Shown: positions 43,168 to 54,558 of the stretch, piece by piece
Layout of the letters: the number at the start of each line of letters is the position of its first letter
How positions within the stretch are numbered: position 1 is the stretch's first letter
NCBI GenBank assembly: GCA_023512835.1
Contig: CM042089.1
Coordinates: 56,888,407-56,952,406, forward strand
Direction: 5' to 3'
DNA from: Taxillus chinensis
Taxonomy: Eukaryota; Streptophyta; Magnoliopsida; Santalales; Loranthaceae
Length of the DNA stretch: 64,000 bases
The notes under the pieces: model-generated
What the model was told of the DNA's origin: nothing
The model's database searches: none
What the model saw: the letters and a program-made list of their open reading frames with translations, nothing else
Program-made: the position numbers and the translations under genes

Positions 43168-44565
43168 TGATGGTCCCTTGGAGCCTAGAGGGGGGTGAAT
43201 AGGCTCTTATCGAAACTCTTTTCTTTCTCTTAAGACACAAACACTTATCTAGTTAAATGATAGAATCACTGCGGAAGATAACCAGATAGTGGAAGTATTT
43301 TGTTTTATTATCACAAGATAAATACAACAAAATAGAAGCAAGACTCTCTTACACTCTGTTTACAAATGAACTCACACACTAGCCAAATTCTATCTCCCAA
43401 AATTAAAGCCGCTTGTGCATACACAGGGTTAATCTTTTCTTACAAATGCACATGCGCGCCCACTTATACAAATGTACAAGTATGAATATTTATACAAAAC
43501 ATTCCTAAGAGACAACCTTGGAACTTGTAGTTCCGGAATGCGTTCACCACTAACTATCCCTCAGTAATCTCTCTGCCTTGACTGCTACGGTTTGTGGAGC
43601 TCAAGATCTTGGGTTTGAAGAGTATAAGTGCGTTTGTGAGTTCCCAAATACAATTAAGGTTGTGTCCACATATCCGGGTGATCCACGTGTAAGATTCTTC
43701 AGGTTCTCAACGAGTTTGTCTTACATCGGGACACCTGCAGCCGATAACTTTAAATGCGGTTGAGTTGAAGCAGTATCTTCTTGGTCCGGTGAAATTTTCC
43801 TTACTCCGTAGCTAATGAAGCTCGGAACCTTACTCTGTGTCAGTGATTGCTTACTCCGTATCTATTTGGTACTGGAATCCTTAGTCCATGCCAGCGCTTC
43901 CTTACTCCGCATGTAAGTTCCTTACTCCGTATGTAAATTCCTTACTCCGTATGTAAGTTCCTTACTCCGGGCGAGTCTTAAAGGGTCGGATGACTTATTC
44001 CGTATCAGTGCTTCCTTACTCCGCATGTAAGTTCCTTACTCCGTATGTAAATTCCTTACTCCGTATGTAAGTTCCTTACTCCGTATGTAAGTTCCTTACT
44101 CCGGGCGAGTCTTAAAGAATCGAAGTCCTTACTCCATACTAGCACTTCCTTACTCCGTATGAGTAAGTTATCCGGATTCCTTATTCCGCATCTAGTTTGT
44201 TTACTCCGTGCGAATAAAGGCTCGGATCCTTATTCCGCATCAATACTTCCTTACTCCGCATTAGTTTGACTAGGTCCGTTTGAGGTACTTAAGAACATAT
44301 TCTGCAATCCGTAGCTTTTAAGTTCTTAGTCCGCACGAATGTTCCTTATTCCGTATGTATTGATGACTTGGTTATTTACCAAGTGTTTGACGACACTCAC
44401 TCTTGTCCGGATCAGGATTATGTATCCTGTCCTTAGCTTTGCTCTCACGAGTGCATCTCCGGATTAATAACACATCTTCGCAACAATCAAATAAACATGA
44501 AAGATCTCAGATCAAATTACATAAGGCTTTATTAGCATTATCCAAATTCTAGGTTTGATCCAACA
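43168..44565 (-). repeat. 5' LTR of Sirevirus B
   Basis: 1398 bp. Same content as the 3' LTR plus one extra 20-bp unit in the minisatellite (43895-44170) and one base fewer near 44478, which accounts for the 19-bp length difference. Confidence 0.95.
43795..44350. repeat. Minisatellite in 5' LTR of B
   Basis: Units TTCCTTACTCCGTATGTAAG and variants, arranged as two blocks of four to five exact tandem units separated by a GGGCGAGTCTTAAAG segment. This is a higher-order duplication. Confidence 0.9.
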
Positions 44566-45101
44566 CCCCAGTTGAGTTTCCCAGGGTGCACTCAACAGGA
44601 ATACCCCGACCAAGCAAGAAAAGGTTCCCGACTAAATGAACCTGCTCCCCAACCAAGGCCAAAGCCCCTGTCCAAAGAGTTTTCCAGATGAGATCTGAAT
44701 CCTATTTCCAGGCAAGCCTCCCCATCGACCGGAGCACCCTCAATTAAAAGTTTTTCAGATGAGATCTGAATCCCATCCCCCAGCAAACTCAGATGAATTC
44801 CAGCAGCACTAAATCCCCTAGCGGTTTAAGCTCCCTTTGAACATAAAATTCATCGCGCATCCTAGACATGCATTTCATTTGCATTACACGCATCACTTGC
44901 ATACATTCATCATTTTCTTCAATTTCAGGAACATTGTCTCCTATAAAGATCCCAAGAGATCATCCTCAACAAGCTTCCCAGAATGACCAAGCCCTGAAGG
45001 CATCCGTTGTTCAACTATAGAAGTCATTCTTTGCGATTTCCTAAGCCCTAGAAGCATTCATGACAATCAAATAAACATCTTATTCTTCTTTTTCAGGTAA
45101 T

Positions 45102-45144
45102 CTCGTAGAGCGATCTCATTGAGTGAACTCGTAGAGGGAGCCTA
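45102..45144 (+). promoter_or_regulatory. Conserved non-coding motif shared by E and F
   Basis: CTCGTAGAGCGATCTC and GTGAACTCGTAGAGGGAGCC occur here and at 51083-51124 in F, although the flanking sequence of the two elements differs. It is preceded here by a pyrimidine tract and CAG. The function is unknown; splicing or packaging are guesses. Confidence 0.5.
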
Positions 45145-45265
45145 TATTTAGCACAAAAAAAAAATAATTCAAGCAATCATTGATTCCTTTCCAGGCCCTA
45201 GATGCCATTTCAATCCTTCTCAACCTTAGAGGTCATTCCCTGTACATACCTTTATCCTTTTTTAT

Positions 45266-45800
45266 CCTTTCGGGAAGTTTGCAAGCAGTTCCCCTGCAGC
45301 TATCCCACCTTTCATTTTCATTATTTCAGGAAGTCCACCGGCAGGTCCCCGGTACCTATCCTCAGTTTTTAAATTTACTTTAGGAAAGTCCACCGGCAGG
45401 TCTCCGGTACCTATCCTCAATCTTTAACTTTACTTTTGGGAAGTCCGCAGGCAGTTCCCCTGCACCTATTCCATATTCTCTGTTTTATTCTTTTAGGAAG
45501 TCCACCGGCAGTTCTCCGGTACCTATCCTCAGTTGTTAAATTTAATTTCAGGAAGTCTGTAGGCAGTTCCCCTATACCTATCCCACATTTTCTTTTCAAT
45601 TTCAAGGAAGTCCACCAGTAGTTCCCCGGTACTATCCTCAGTTGCTAAATTTAATTTCGGAAAGTCAGTTCCCCTACACTTATCCCACAATTTCTTTTCA
45701 ATTTCAAGGAAGTCCGTAGGTGGTTCCCCTACACTTATCCTTCTCGTTTTCTTTGTTTGGGAAGTCCTGCCAGTTCTCCTACACCTATCCCACCTTTACT
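45266..45800. repeat. ~60-bp tandem repeat array in element E
   Basis: Eight to ten degenerate units of GGAAGTCCACCGGCAGTTCC followed by CCGGTACCTATCC and a T-rich tract. Two variants (CCGGTACC and CCTGCACC types) partly alternate, suggesting a roughly 120-bp higher-order unit. Tat/Ogre elements are known for such hypervariable 3' arrays. Confidence 0.85.
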
Positions 45801-46056
45801 CTTCAATTCATGTCGGCCCTAGATGCCTTTTCAATTCTTGGTACCCATAGATGCCGTTTAAATTTCTGACTTGTTGACCTTTCCAAGTCCCTTTGGCCCT
45901 AGATGCTTCTTAAATTTTCATTGGCCTTCAAAGCCTCATTTCCAACCATGACATTCTACCTTGCTTTGACATCAGGTAAGTCAGGTAAGTGCTCCAACCC
46001 ATCCAAAATGATTCCATTCTTATCTTTGCACACTGTTTGTCTACAAACATTGTACA

Positions 46057-46068
46057 AAGAGGGGCAGC
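46057..46068 (+). other. Polypurine tract of element E
   Basis: AAGAGGGGCAGC directly before TGTTGGACCCC; the same tract precedes the LTR of F (51870-51881). Confidence 0.85.
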
Positions 46069-48423
46069 TGTTGGACCCCATTTTGTCCGAGTTGGACATA
46101 CACATTCATTTGCCACTATAGACTTCTTTTCTATTTATTAATCATTTTGTACAGATAATTAAAGAGACGTGACCATTGATTCGAAAGGCACAATTGTAAC
46201 GACTTCTTTAAAAAGGATTTCAAATGCTAAATATTTTGTCCCAAGTGATAGAAAATTAACTTTCAGGATCGGCGTCTTCGACCGCGCTCAAATCCGAGGT
46301 CAAACGAAGAAGTTATGGTCAAAACCGTATTTGGACCGTTAATGGTGGTCAATTAGCGGCCAATATTCAAAACGACACTCTAGGTCAGGTTAGGAACCTT
46401 ATTTTCTTAATTATCTAATCATTCTAAGAATTTTGACGTATATATTGCATATATTCGCTCACAAAGCTTATTTTCGAAAAAAGAAAAAAATATTTTTCAG
46501 TAATAAAGCAGTTTTGGGACACACAGTACAGGCTTAGTGAAAAAATAAAATCATTTTAAAATAAAAAGGACACGAGGTCGTTCGTCATGGCACCCCGAGT
46601 TCAAAAATAATTTTCTTGAAATTTTTTGAAACCCGAGTTACCTTTCCAATCTCAAAACCTAAAAACGCAGTTAACGGCTACCGAGTTGAAAAAGTCAAAA
46701 ACCCTAGCCGCCACCCTCTCTTTTCCAGCCCATCTCTCACCTATGTATCGCCTTCTGATTTGCTAGAAATAAAACAATTAAAACAAAACAAAATAAAACA
46801 AAATAAAAAGGAAAACAAAAGTAAAAAAGTAAAAACAAAACAGAAAAAAACTCACCCACTACGGCACGCCTTATCTCTTCGGCGCGTCTTCTTCTCTCTC
46901 TCTCCCACACGCTGCGTCGTCTTCCTCATCCACGCCAGACAGCCATCATGCCTACCGCCATGCCCCTACCTCCTTTTCTCTCTCCCTCAATCAAACCCAA
47001 AACTCTAACCTTCCTTCCCCTCTATTAAACTCATCTTCTCCATCAAGCAAAAGGGGGCTCTCTCTCTCTGCAAGAAATTCAAAAAAAAAACATCTAATCT
47101 TCCTCCTTCTTCTGCTCCATCTCCACAAACCACAGAGAGTCCCCCGGCCAGAAAAAGCACCTTCGGCTGTCGTCCTACACCCTCCAGCCTACCCGATCCT
47201 CCCTGCCATTGCAGTAAGCTCCCAAGCACCGATCCACGACACCGACGATTCCAACTGCGGCGCGCCTCTGCCTTCCAGCGACGATCCCAACCGTGGAACG
47301 CCTCCACCTTCCTGTGACGGTGCCTTCAATCACGCCTAGAGCTGCCGCCCCTCAACGGCCACCTAACAGAGCCGTTGTTCCCTTGCCGCTGCTACACTGG
47401 AGAGACGCCATCCTATGACGCTCCACCACCCTGGATCTCCCTGTTGTTCAACGCTAAAGCTCATCAACCCATTGACGAAGAGACTGGCTGATTCGTGAAA
47501 TTGAAGAAGCTTGCTTTGGTGGGAATTTACTTGTTAAAACTGCATTTTTTTTTATTTACTTGATATATGGCTGGTGGGATTTTGTTAGTTTATAATTAGA
47601 TTTTGTGAGTACATTGGGTGACTAGTCCTTATCTCTCTCGTTCCAGAATGGTGATCTATGTGTTTCTGCTCATGCAATCCATTGATGCTTCATTTATGTT
47701 TTCTCCTTGTTTTGGAAAACCACGTTTTTTTTGTGTTTTAAAACCTTCTTTGTTCTACGTTTTTCTCCTGTGTCGTTTCTTCCTAATTTTTATGCATATG
47801 ACATCCCTGTTTAGTGAAACTGTCTATGAATCATCATTGTTCGCTGGCATTGGTATTGGTTTGGTTTAAGCCTACGGTTCTTGACACCTTTGTATGTTGT
47901 TTGGACACAAGCGTGTGCTGCATGCCATCAAACTCTGCCCGTCCAAATAGCATGAAATAGGGACTACAGATTTTCTCCATTTGTTATCACCGGTTGTCAT
48001 ATCGTTTGGGGGTTGGTCACTAGAATCACATGCTGACACTTACTATTTTGTTTATTGTTGGTTGTGTCGATGTTTGCTTCTATGTATTTGTTTTGTTTTA
48101 TTGTTGCTTTCTACCTTCATTTTTATTGTATGTTTAAAAAAAACTTGTACCACTCTTTGTTTTGCAGAAATTCCATTAACTATTGTATTTTTTATTAATT
48201 TAATTTTGTTGTTTGGTTTTTGTCGTTGTTTGTTCCTCTTCCATTTTGTAAGCGGGCCCAAAGCTTTGCAATTGTAATATGTAAAAAAAAGAAAAGAAGA
48301 GAAAAAAGAAAAAAAGAGTGAAAGGGAGTTTTATTTTTTAGATTACTTTAGGATTTTGTCTTTAGTTCTAATAAGGTCCATGGTGACCTTTTCTTTATTG
48401 TAATTGTAAATGACTGATATAGT

Positions 48424-48508
<85 letters not shown>

Positions 48509-49261
48509 AAAAGGAGAGTTGTATTTGTATATATATTATGCACACACCCAAAAATCAAATTCTTTTTTTAAAAAAAATCGCTTTTGAAAATAAAAAATCC
48601 AAAAACAAAAACTACTTTCTTATTAAAATCAAAATGAAAATTCATTCTCACCAAATAGTTTTTAATTCTTTGAAATTCTTTTATGAAAACTTGCTTCCTT
48701 TGATTTTATTTTAGAGTTCTTTACATAAATAACTTAGAATAACTTGTAGGTTGACCTTAGATCTCTTGGGAAACTTAAACTTAATTGCAACTTAAATTTA
48801 GGACAACAAGTTATTTTGGACTAAATTATTTTAGCACTGTATTTTAGTTTTTTGTTTTTTGTTTTTTTTTCTTAAACATTTCATATTCCTCTTAGAGATT
48901 TTAGAATAATTAGACTTAATTTAACCAACAACTTAGATAAAAAAAGTAGAAACTTTAAATCCCTAGAAAAATAGAATCTCAATTGTAGATAACTGCAATC
49001 AAAAGTTAAAACCAATTAGAAACCTCCAAACTCTTAAGATAGGTACCGAAAGGGCGTTGCGGGGGTGCTAATCCTTCCCCGCACGTAATAAACCTCCGAA
49101 TCCAGCTTTGGTAACGTAGACCATTATTATTAGGTGACCAGCTGCACCCCAAAAATAGTTGGTGGCGACTTTGTATTTTTTTCCATCACTATTCGGATGA
49201 AGGGTGGAGAATCACATCCCCAAAAGCGGATTTTCCTCCCGGACGAAATCCGGTGATGACA
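46069..49261 (+). repeat. 3' LTR of element E
   Basis: 3193 bp, colinear with the 5' LTR. Scattered substitutions, many of them transitions, amount to a few percent by eye, more than between the B LTRs. This agrees with B being the younger insertion. Confidence 0.95.
48425..48503. repeat. (GA)n microsatellite in 3' LTR of E
   Basis: About 39 uninterrupted GA units. Confidence 0.95.
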
Positions 49262-49266
49262 GTTGC

Positions 49267-49817
49267 TATGCATCCTGGGGATACGAAGATGTAACATGCA
49301 CTTTGGGGGCATTTTTGGTGGCCTGGGATGAAACGTGATGTGGCTGCATTTGTTTCGAGATGCCTCACTTGTCAGCAGGTGAAGGTTGAGCACCAGCGGC
49401 CAGCGGGCATGTTGTAACCGTTACCGATAGTGGAGTGGAAGTGGGACCACATAGCGATAGACTTTGAGACTAGCCTTCCATCCACCACTAGGAAGAAAGA
49501 CATGATATGGGTGATTGTGGATCAGCTAACCAAGTCGGCCCATTTTCTTGCCGTTCGAGAGCGGGATTCTATTGGGACCCTGAGTCAGCTTTATGTGAAC
49601 GAAATTGTGAGATTACATAGGGTTCCGTCGTCGATTGTGTCCGACAAAGACTCGAGGTTTACTTCTCGTTTCTGGGCAAGCTTGCAGGAGGCTATGGGGA
49701 CAAAGCTTAACATGAGTATCACTTTTCACCCTAAGACTGACGGTTAGACCGAGAGGACGAATTAGACATTAGAGGACATGTTGAGGGCCTGTGTGTTAGA
49801 TTTTGGGGGTTCTTGGG
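49267..49817 (+). pseudogene. Tekay/Del-type gypsy pol: integrase (right piece of element G)
   Basis: Continues the pol of 23121-23844. It holds the tail of the zinc-binding domain ([20 protein letters not shown]) and then the integrase core, with HIAIDFETSLP, SIVSDKDSRFTSRFW and a degraded Q-S-E motif (DG, stop, TERT). Stops fall after KRxDVAA-type sequence at about 49417, in DGxTERT at 49743-49745, and after ERTN. The piece ends in LDFGGSW, where an LTR is inserted at 49818. The residues agree with the Tekay clade of chromoviruses. Non-functional. Confidence 0.9.
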
Positions 49818-50990
49818 TGTCACGCCCCAAATTCCAGGGAACCCGGAACCATAAACATGACTTCCCCTTGCCTGCACCCGAAAGGTCAAGGGGTTGGTGA
49901 CTAGCACCAATAGAGACTACACCGCGGATGCTGTCTCAATTATGCAATCATGTACAGTCATACATCAAGGGTAGTCCTGTACTTTCCCATATATCATCAT
50001 GCATACAATAAGTCAAACAGTCATACAGACATCACATCATAAACAGTATGCAAATACAACTGTCCATGGACCCATGTCCGGGATACAACACATAATATAA
50101 TACAAAATACAGTACTCATACATCGGAGTAGTGGGCACGTCCTCCTGGAAGAAAGTCCTCTACTAGTCTCGGGTCACACCTGAAAAGGGGAAATAACAAG
50201 TAGGGGTGAGCGACAAGCTCAGTAGGTGACCCTAATACTCCACATCATGCAGACATACAAGTCTATGCTACATGCTCTGTGTACTTGTGCACTGTGTAAT
50301 GTGCACAATCATTAGGACTCAGCCTGCAAACAAACATCAGGACCCAGCCTACCCACACAGGACAGCTTGTCCACGATCCTGCACGGGATCCTAGCTTAGG
50401 GCACTCAGCCCTAGCTCTACGAGCTTGGCGGCTCACGAGCTCAACGGCTCAACACAATCCTCAACGGGATCTCAGCTCAGGGCACTCAGCCCTAGCTCCA
50501 CAAGTTCAATGGATCACAGCTCAACGGCCCAACACAGGCCTTAGCCTCATGGTGAGAACCCAACAAGTCATAGAGCCCAAGCCCCAATTCCTCAAACCAA
50601 CATACCAACACCAATATGGCATTAAGGTTCACCATACTTCCTTTATAACTAAAGCCAGTCTTCACAAATCGGTCATCATTCCTTGACCAAGGAAGGACAG
50701 GCCCATAGAAGTTGTTTCCTTGAAATAAAAAGTCCTGGCATTGGGTCTCCATATCATAACTAAGATAATCTGATTTTTGAGGATTTTTCTGAGATGTCTA
50801 ACCCCACTTTCCAAAAATTCACCTCTACGAAAAATTGGATATTTCCGAGATTTTAAACTAAATCCCAATTTTCACATTTTGAAGGAGTGGGAATTTAATT
50901 TTCTAGTATTTTTCTTTGAATCCAAATGGGAGGTATTTCGTTATTTGCATTGTAACTTAAGTAAATTAGTGCAGTGCAGTTGTACTACTG
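49818..50990 (-). mobile_element. Gypsy LTR fragment inserted in element G integrase
   Basis: Starts TGTCACGCCCCAAATTCC on the plus strand, the inverse of an LTR end of the ...GGGGCGTGACA type. It shares the GGTCAAGGGGTTGGTG...CTAGCACC segment with H and the GGGGTGAGC segment typical of such LTRs. It contains repeats of CTCAGCCCTAGCTC (50400-50500). The far end and a matching TTGGG duplication were not found, so it is truncated or its boundary at about 50990 is approximate. Confidence 0.7.
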
Positions 50991-51082
50991 CGGATTGAAA
51001 TTGCGGAAACACTGTTGTGGATTGATGCTGCGGATCACTGCTGCTGACTATGAAGCTGCTGACTCCCCAACTTAAGTGGTAA

Positions 51083-51124
51083 CCTCGTAGAGCGATCTCT
51101 TAGAGTGAACTCGTAGAGGGAGCC
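51083..51124 (+). promoter_or_regulatory. Conserved non-coding motif shared by F and E
   Basis: Same motif as at 45102-45144, here immediately before the F repeat array. Confidence 0.5.
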
Positions 51125-51139
51125 ATAATAGAGTCACCT

Positions 51140-51770
51140 ATCCAAAGCCCAAGATGCTATCTCACTACCATTTGGCTCAAGAAGCCACTCTATAGCCCAA
51201 GAATCTAATCGACCCAAGATGTCGTATTTGGTCCGAGAAGCCATTCCTCCAGCCCTAGAAGCTGTTCGACCCAAGATGTTGTATTTGACCCAAGCTGTCA
51301 CTCCTTCGGCCCAAGAAGCCACCCTTATAGCCCTAGAAGCTAATCGGCCCAAGAAGCCACTCTCATAGCCTGAGAGCTTTTCGACCCAAGATGTCGCTAC
51401 ATCCGGCCCAAGAAGCCATTCCTCCAGCCCTAGAAGCTGTTCAACCCAAGATGTCGTATTTGACCCAAGATGTCACTCATTTTCGACCCAAGATGTCGTA
51501 TCTAGCCCAAGAAGCTATTCGGCCCAAGAAGTCAATATTAGTCAATCCAAAAGATAATGCATGGCTACGTAAGTCATGCTCATTCGTTGGCTTTAAAAGC
51601 CATCCCTTTAGCCTAAGAGCTATCTGACCCAAGATGTCATTCTACCGACCTAAGATGTCATCTCAACCCAAGATGTTGTTTTCTTCCCACAGCTCTAGAA
51701 GTTGACCATTTTGACCCAAAATGTCATTTTACCACCATAAACCAAAGATGTACCAGCAATGCCAAGCTCC
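51140..51770. repeat. Degenerate CCCAAGATGTC / CCCAAGAAGCC repeats in element F
   Basis: About twenty short units (GACCCAAGATGTCGTATTTG, GGCCCAAGAAGCCA, AGCCCTAGAAGCT). Same position as the E array but unrelated in sequence. Confidence 0.8.
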
Positions 51771-51869
51771 AAAGAATCAATTCTTATGGAAAAAAGACCA
51801 AAGAGATCTAACCCTTCAAAATGGGTATCTGGTTATCTTTGCACATTATTTGTATACAAACAATGCACA

Positions 51870-51881
51870 AAGAGGGGCAGC
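51870..51881 (+). other. Polypurine tract of element F
   Basis: AAGAGGGGCAGC before TGTTGAACC. Confidence 0.85.
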
Positions 51882-54558
51882 TGTTGAACCACATTTTGAC
51901 TAGGTGAGATTATAACCGTACTCGGCGAAAGACCATAAGACAAAGGACCCCTTTTGGAAACCTTAAATGCCCCAAGGCAAGAACAAGTGATAGAGGATGA
52001 AATTTGGAGAACAATGCACTTGACCACACTTGATTCCAAGAAGAAATGAAGAGATTATAACAAAAGTATCAAGTTTCATACGAATTTGAATTGGAAAGCC
52101 GGTGTGCAACGTACTGTTTTGCCAATAACTTCCCCGATACTTTTTGGAATTGAACAAAGTCAATTACATTGGTTAGATAACCTCTTGATATATCATCTCC
52201 AATTGGTTTGAGGTTATTCCGATCTCTATACATTTAGTTATGATTTTTTGAATTTAGTAGTCAAGTTTGGATGAGACAGTCGATGTGCAGCACATTGTTT
52301 TACTAATAACTCACTCAATACTTGTACTAATTTAAAAATGTCAATTTAATTGGTTAGATAACATCTTTATCTATCATCTCCAACTGGTTTCGGTTATTCA
52401 GAGCTGTGTGTAATTAATTATGAATTTTTGAAGCTGACGGGTAGAATGCTCCCATTATCATGTACCTCAGTACAGTGTTTCCCAATTGTCTCCTAAATGG
52501 CTGATCCTTTTTGAGTGATTCCAATTTCTAGAGATATATGACAGTATTTTGAGAAAAACAAGACTAATTTGGACCTAATCCGAGCTATGTGGAGAAAGTT
52601 ATGAATTTTTAAAGTTGCCCCAGAAATCTGCCTTGTTTTCCATGAATTTTGGTTCTTCACATGGATGTTTGTCTTACATTGACAGTTTTGCTTTTCCTTC
52701 ACCCAGTATATATACAAAGACACTCTCCTTATACAGAAAGTGAGAATAAGAAAGGCCTAAGGAACCCCAAGTAGAGTTGCCACATGGCGACTAAGCCCAC
52801 ACTCGAAAATTTTTGGGGAAACACAAATTCAAACCAGAAGGCCAAACTTGGTCAAATCCGGGCCAAGCCCAGTGATATGGACTAAGCCCAAATTCAATGG
52901 TCAAACTTGGTCAAATTTGGACCAAGCCAAGTGATACAGACTAAGCTCATTGATGTAGAATAAGGACTTATTGATGCGAAATAAGGACCCACTGATGCGG
53001 AATAAGGACGCATTGGTTTGGAAATCATCCCAATGATCCGGACAAATTCCAAAATAGCTCCTCTATCAGCCTGGAAGCGGCTCCAACGCATCAAGACTCT
53101 AAAAATCCTTTTTCCAAGTGCATTAATTACGAACAGCGCCTTGGGACTCTATTTTTGAGCATAGGGACGGGGAGGTGCCATAATTAAATAAATAAAATCC
53201 TCAGGACATCATAGTTGACCCTGGAGACTGCATAGCTATTAATTCTCAACGGTACTAATACACCCGAAAATGCATTCAACCCTTACCCAATAATGCGTCC
53301 AGATACAATGGGAGATTTAAATAATTCCAAGAAAATTATTTATTTGAGAATTTATTTTCAAACGCGGGAAAATATAAGAATACAATTAATGCCTTGCCAA
53401 CGGATACTCCCTAAAATGCCTATAAACAGGCTACCCATAAAGCTCTAAAGGGGATTAATTATCAAGTATTAGAGGAGGTTATTCTGAGAGAGCTTTCTGA
53501 CTAGATTTCTGAGATAAAAACCAAAGAGAGAAAGAGAGAATCCTGGGAATCACGAAGAGAGATATACTCATTTTTTAAGGAGAAAAGCACCCAGAATCAC
53601 TGTTCGTCTTCACGGGGAGGAGTTGACATTGGAAAACCTTCTTTTTTTTTAACCTTTGTGCTTTCAGGAAACTATTAGAAAACGTTACTCAAAGAGAAAA
53701 GGAGCTCAAATCTGCTTCATTCACTCTTCCAAGTTTTCTACTTCTGTTTATTTATTAAACTATTTTTTCCTCTGTGTTGTTTTCAAACATAAAACCCAAA
53801 AACTTTCCTCTTTATCCTTTTTATTATCTCTCTAAAGCTTGAAAACGAAAATACAAAACAAACATCTTGCATCTCTCTTTTCCTTTATTATTTTCAAAAA
53901 AATAATATAATGTAAAAACACAAAAACTCAAATCTCTTCTAGAAAAATTTAAACGAGGCCTGGGCGGACATAACGGTTGAGCCCTAGATGCTCACATCCT
54001 AGGCTGCCTGGGCCAATATCAATTGTGGCAGTATTTTCATATTTGAATTCAAATTGTTTTTGTTTTCTTTTCTAAAAAAAGGAAAATTACTTTTGTTTTC
54101 TTATAAAAATACAATACTGTCATATGGGCCTAGATCTCACATTCTATTTATAAAATTAGAATGTACCCTTTTATCTGCTTTAAAATCTTTTCTTTTTTAT
54201 CCTAAAAACTTCATTTTCCCGAAAATTAAAAATATAAAAAAAATAACTTTTTTTAAATAATGCAAGCAAACACCCATAGATTAAGACTAGGTACCAATTG
54301 TGGGCATTGTGAGGGTGCAAGAGTTTTTCTTCCTTTCCCACATGTAACCGACTCTCGAACCTAATTCTCCGAAACCATAGACCTTTCTTTTCCTAGGTGC
54401 CCAATCATACCTCTAATTTATTTGGTGGTGACTCTGTATTTTTCTTTTCTTTAATGGTTTGTCCAAGCCTTGTGCAGGGATAACTCTAGGATCAACGGAA
54501 TGAACTAGCATGGAGTCCTTTCACAAAATCTAGTCCCGGTCAAAAATGGGTGATGACA
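51882..54558 (+). repeat. 3' LTR of element F
   Basis: 2677 bp, TGTTGAACCACATTTTGAC...GGGTGATGACA. The last 300 bp align with the E LTR (CGACTCTCGAACC, TTGGTGGTGACTCTGTATTTTT). No coding region. Contains GATGCGGAATAAGGAC repeats near 52940-53010. Confidence 0.82.

Larger units (their letters stand above)
31542..44565 (-). mobile_element. Sirevirus B: full-length Ty1/copia element with ORF3, coding regions broken
   Basis: 13.0 kb, both LTRs, CCCCA duplication, iMet primer site and PPT. On the minus strand the order is LTR, gag, protease, integrase, RT, RNase H, spacer, ORF3, LTR. The LTRs differ mainly by transitions and one 20-bp repeat unit (about 1-2% by eye), so insertion was fairly recent. 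Even so, gag, pol and ORF3 each carry stops and frameshifts. Confidence 0.95.
44571..46056 (+). other. Element E 3' non-coding region
   Basis: The continuation of E after B has no ORF. It contains a conserved motif shared with F (45102-45144), a tandem repeat array (45266-45800), then AT-rich sequence up to the PPT. Confidence 0.8.
23845..49261 (+). mobile_element. Element E: Tat/Ogre-lineage gypsy element with gag only, split by Sirevirus B
   Basis: TGTTGGACCCC...GATGACA LTRs of 3196 and 3193 bp, GTTGC duplication, primer site TGGCGACTCTGCTGGGGAC and PPT AAAGAGGGGCAGC. After removing B, the internal region is about 6 kb and encodes only Gag. Long LTRs, this primer site and tandem repeats in the 3' noncoding part fit the Tat/Ogre group. 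Lacking protease, RT, RNase H and integrase, it depends on a partner (compare TR-GAG/LARD-type elements). Confidence 0.92.
50991..54558 (+). mobile_element. Element F: 5'-truncated Tat/Ogre-like element (3' internal part and 3' LTR)
   Basis: About 0.9 kb of 3' non-coding region, a PPT and one LTR (51882-54558) related to element E. Gag, primer site and 5' LTR are missing. The right end GATGACA abuts Sirevirus D pol. Confidence 0.8.

Noticed and set aside
43895..44110. CRISPR-like regular repeats
   Set aside because: The 20-bp units abut each other with no unique spacers, and the context is a plant LTR.
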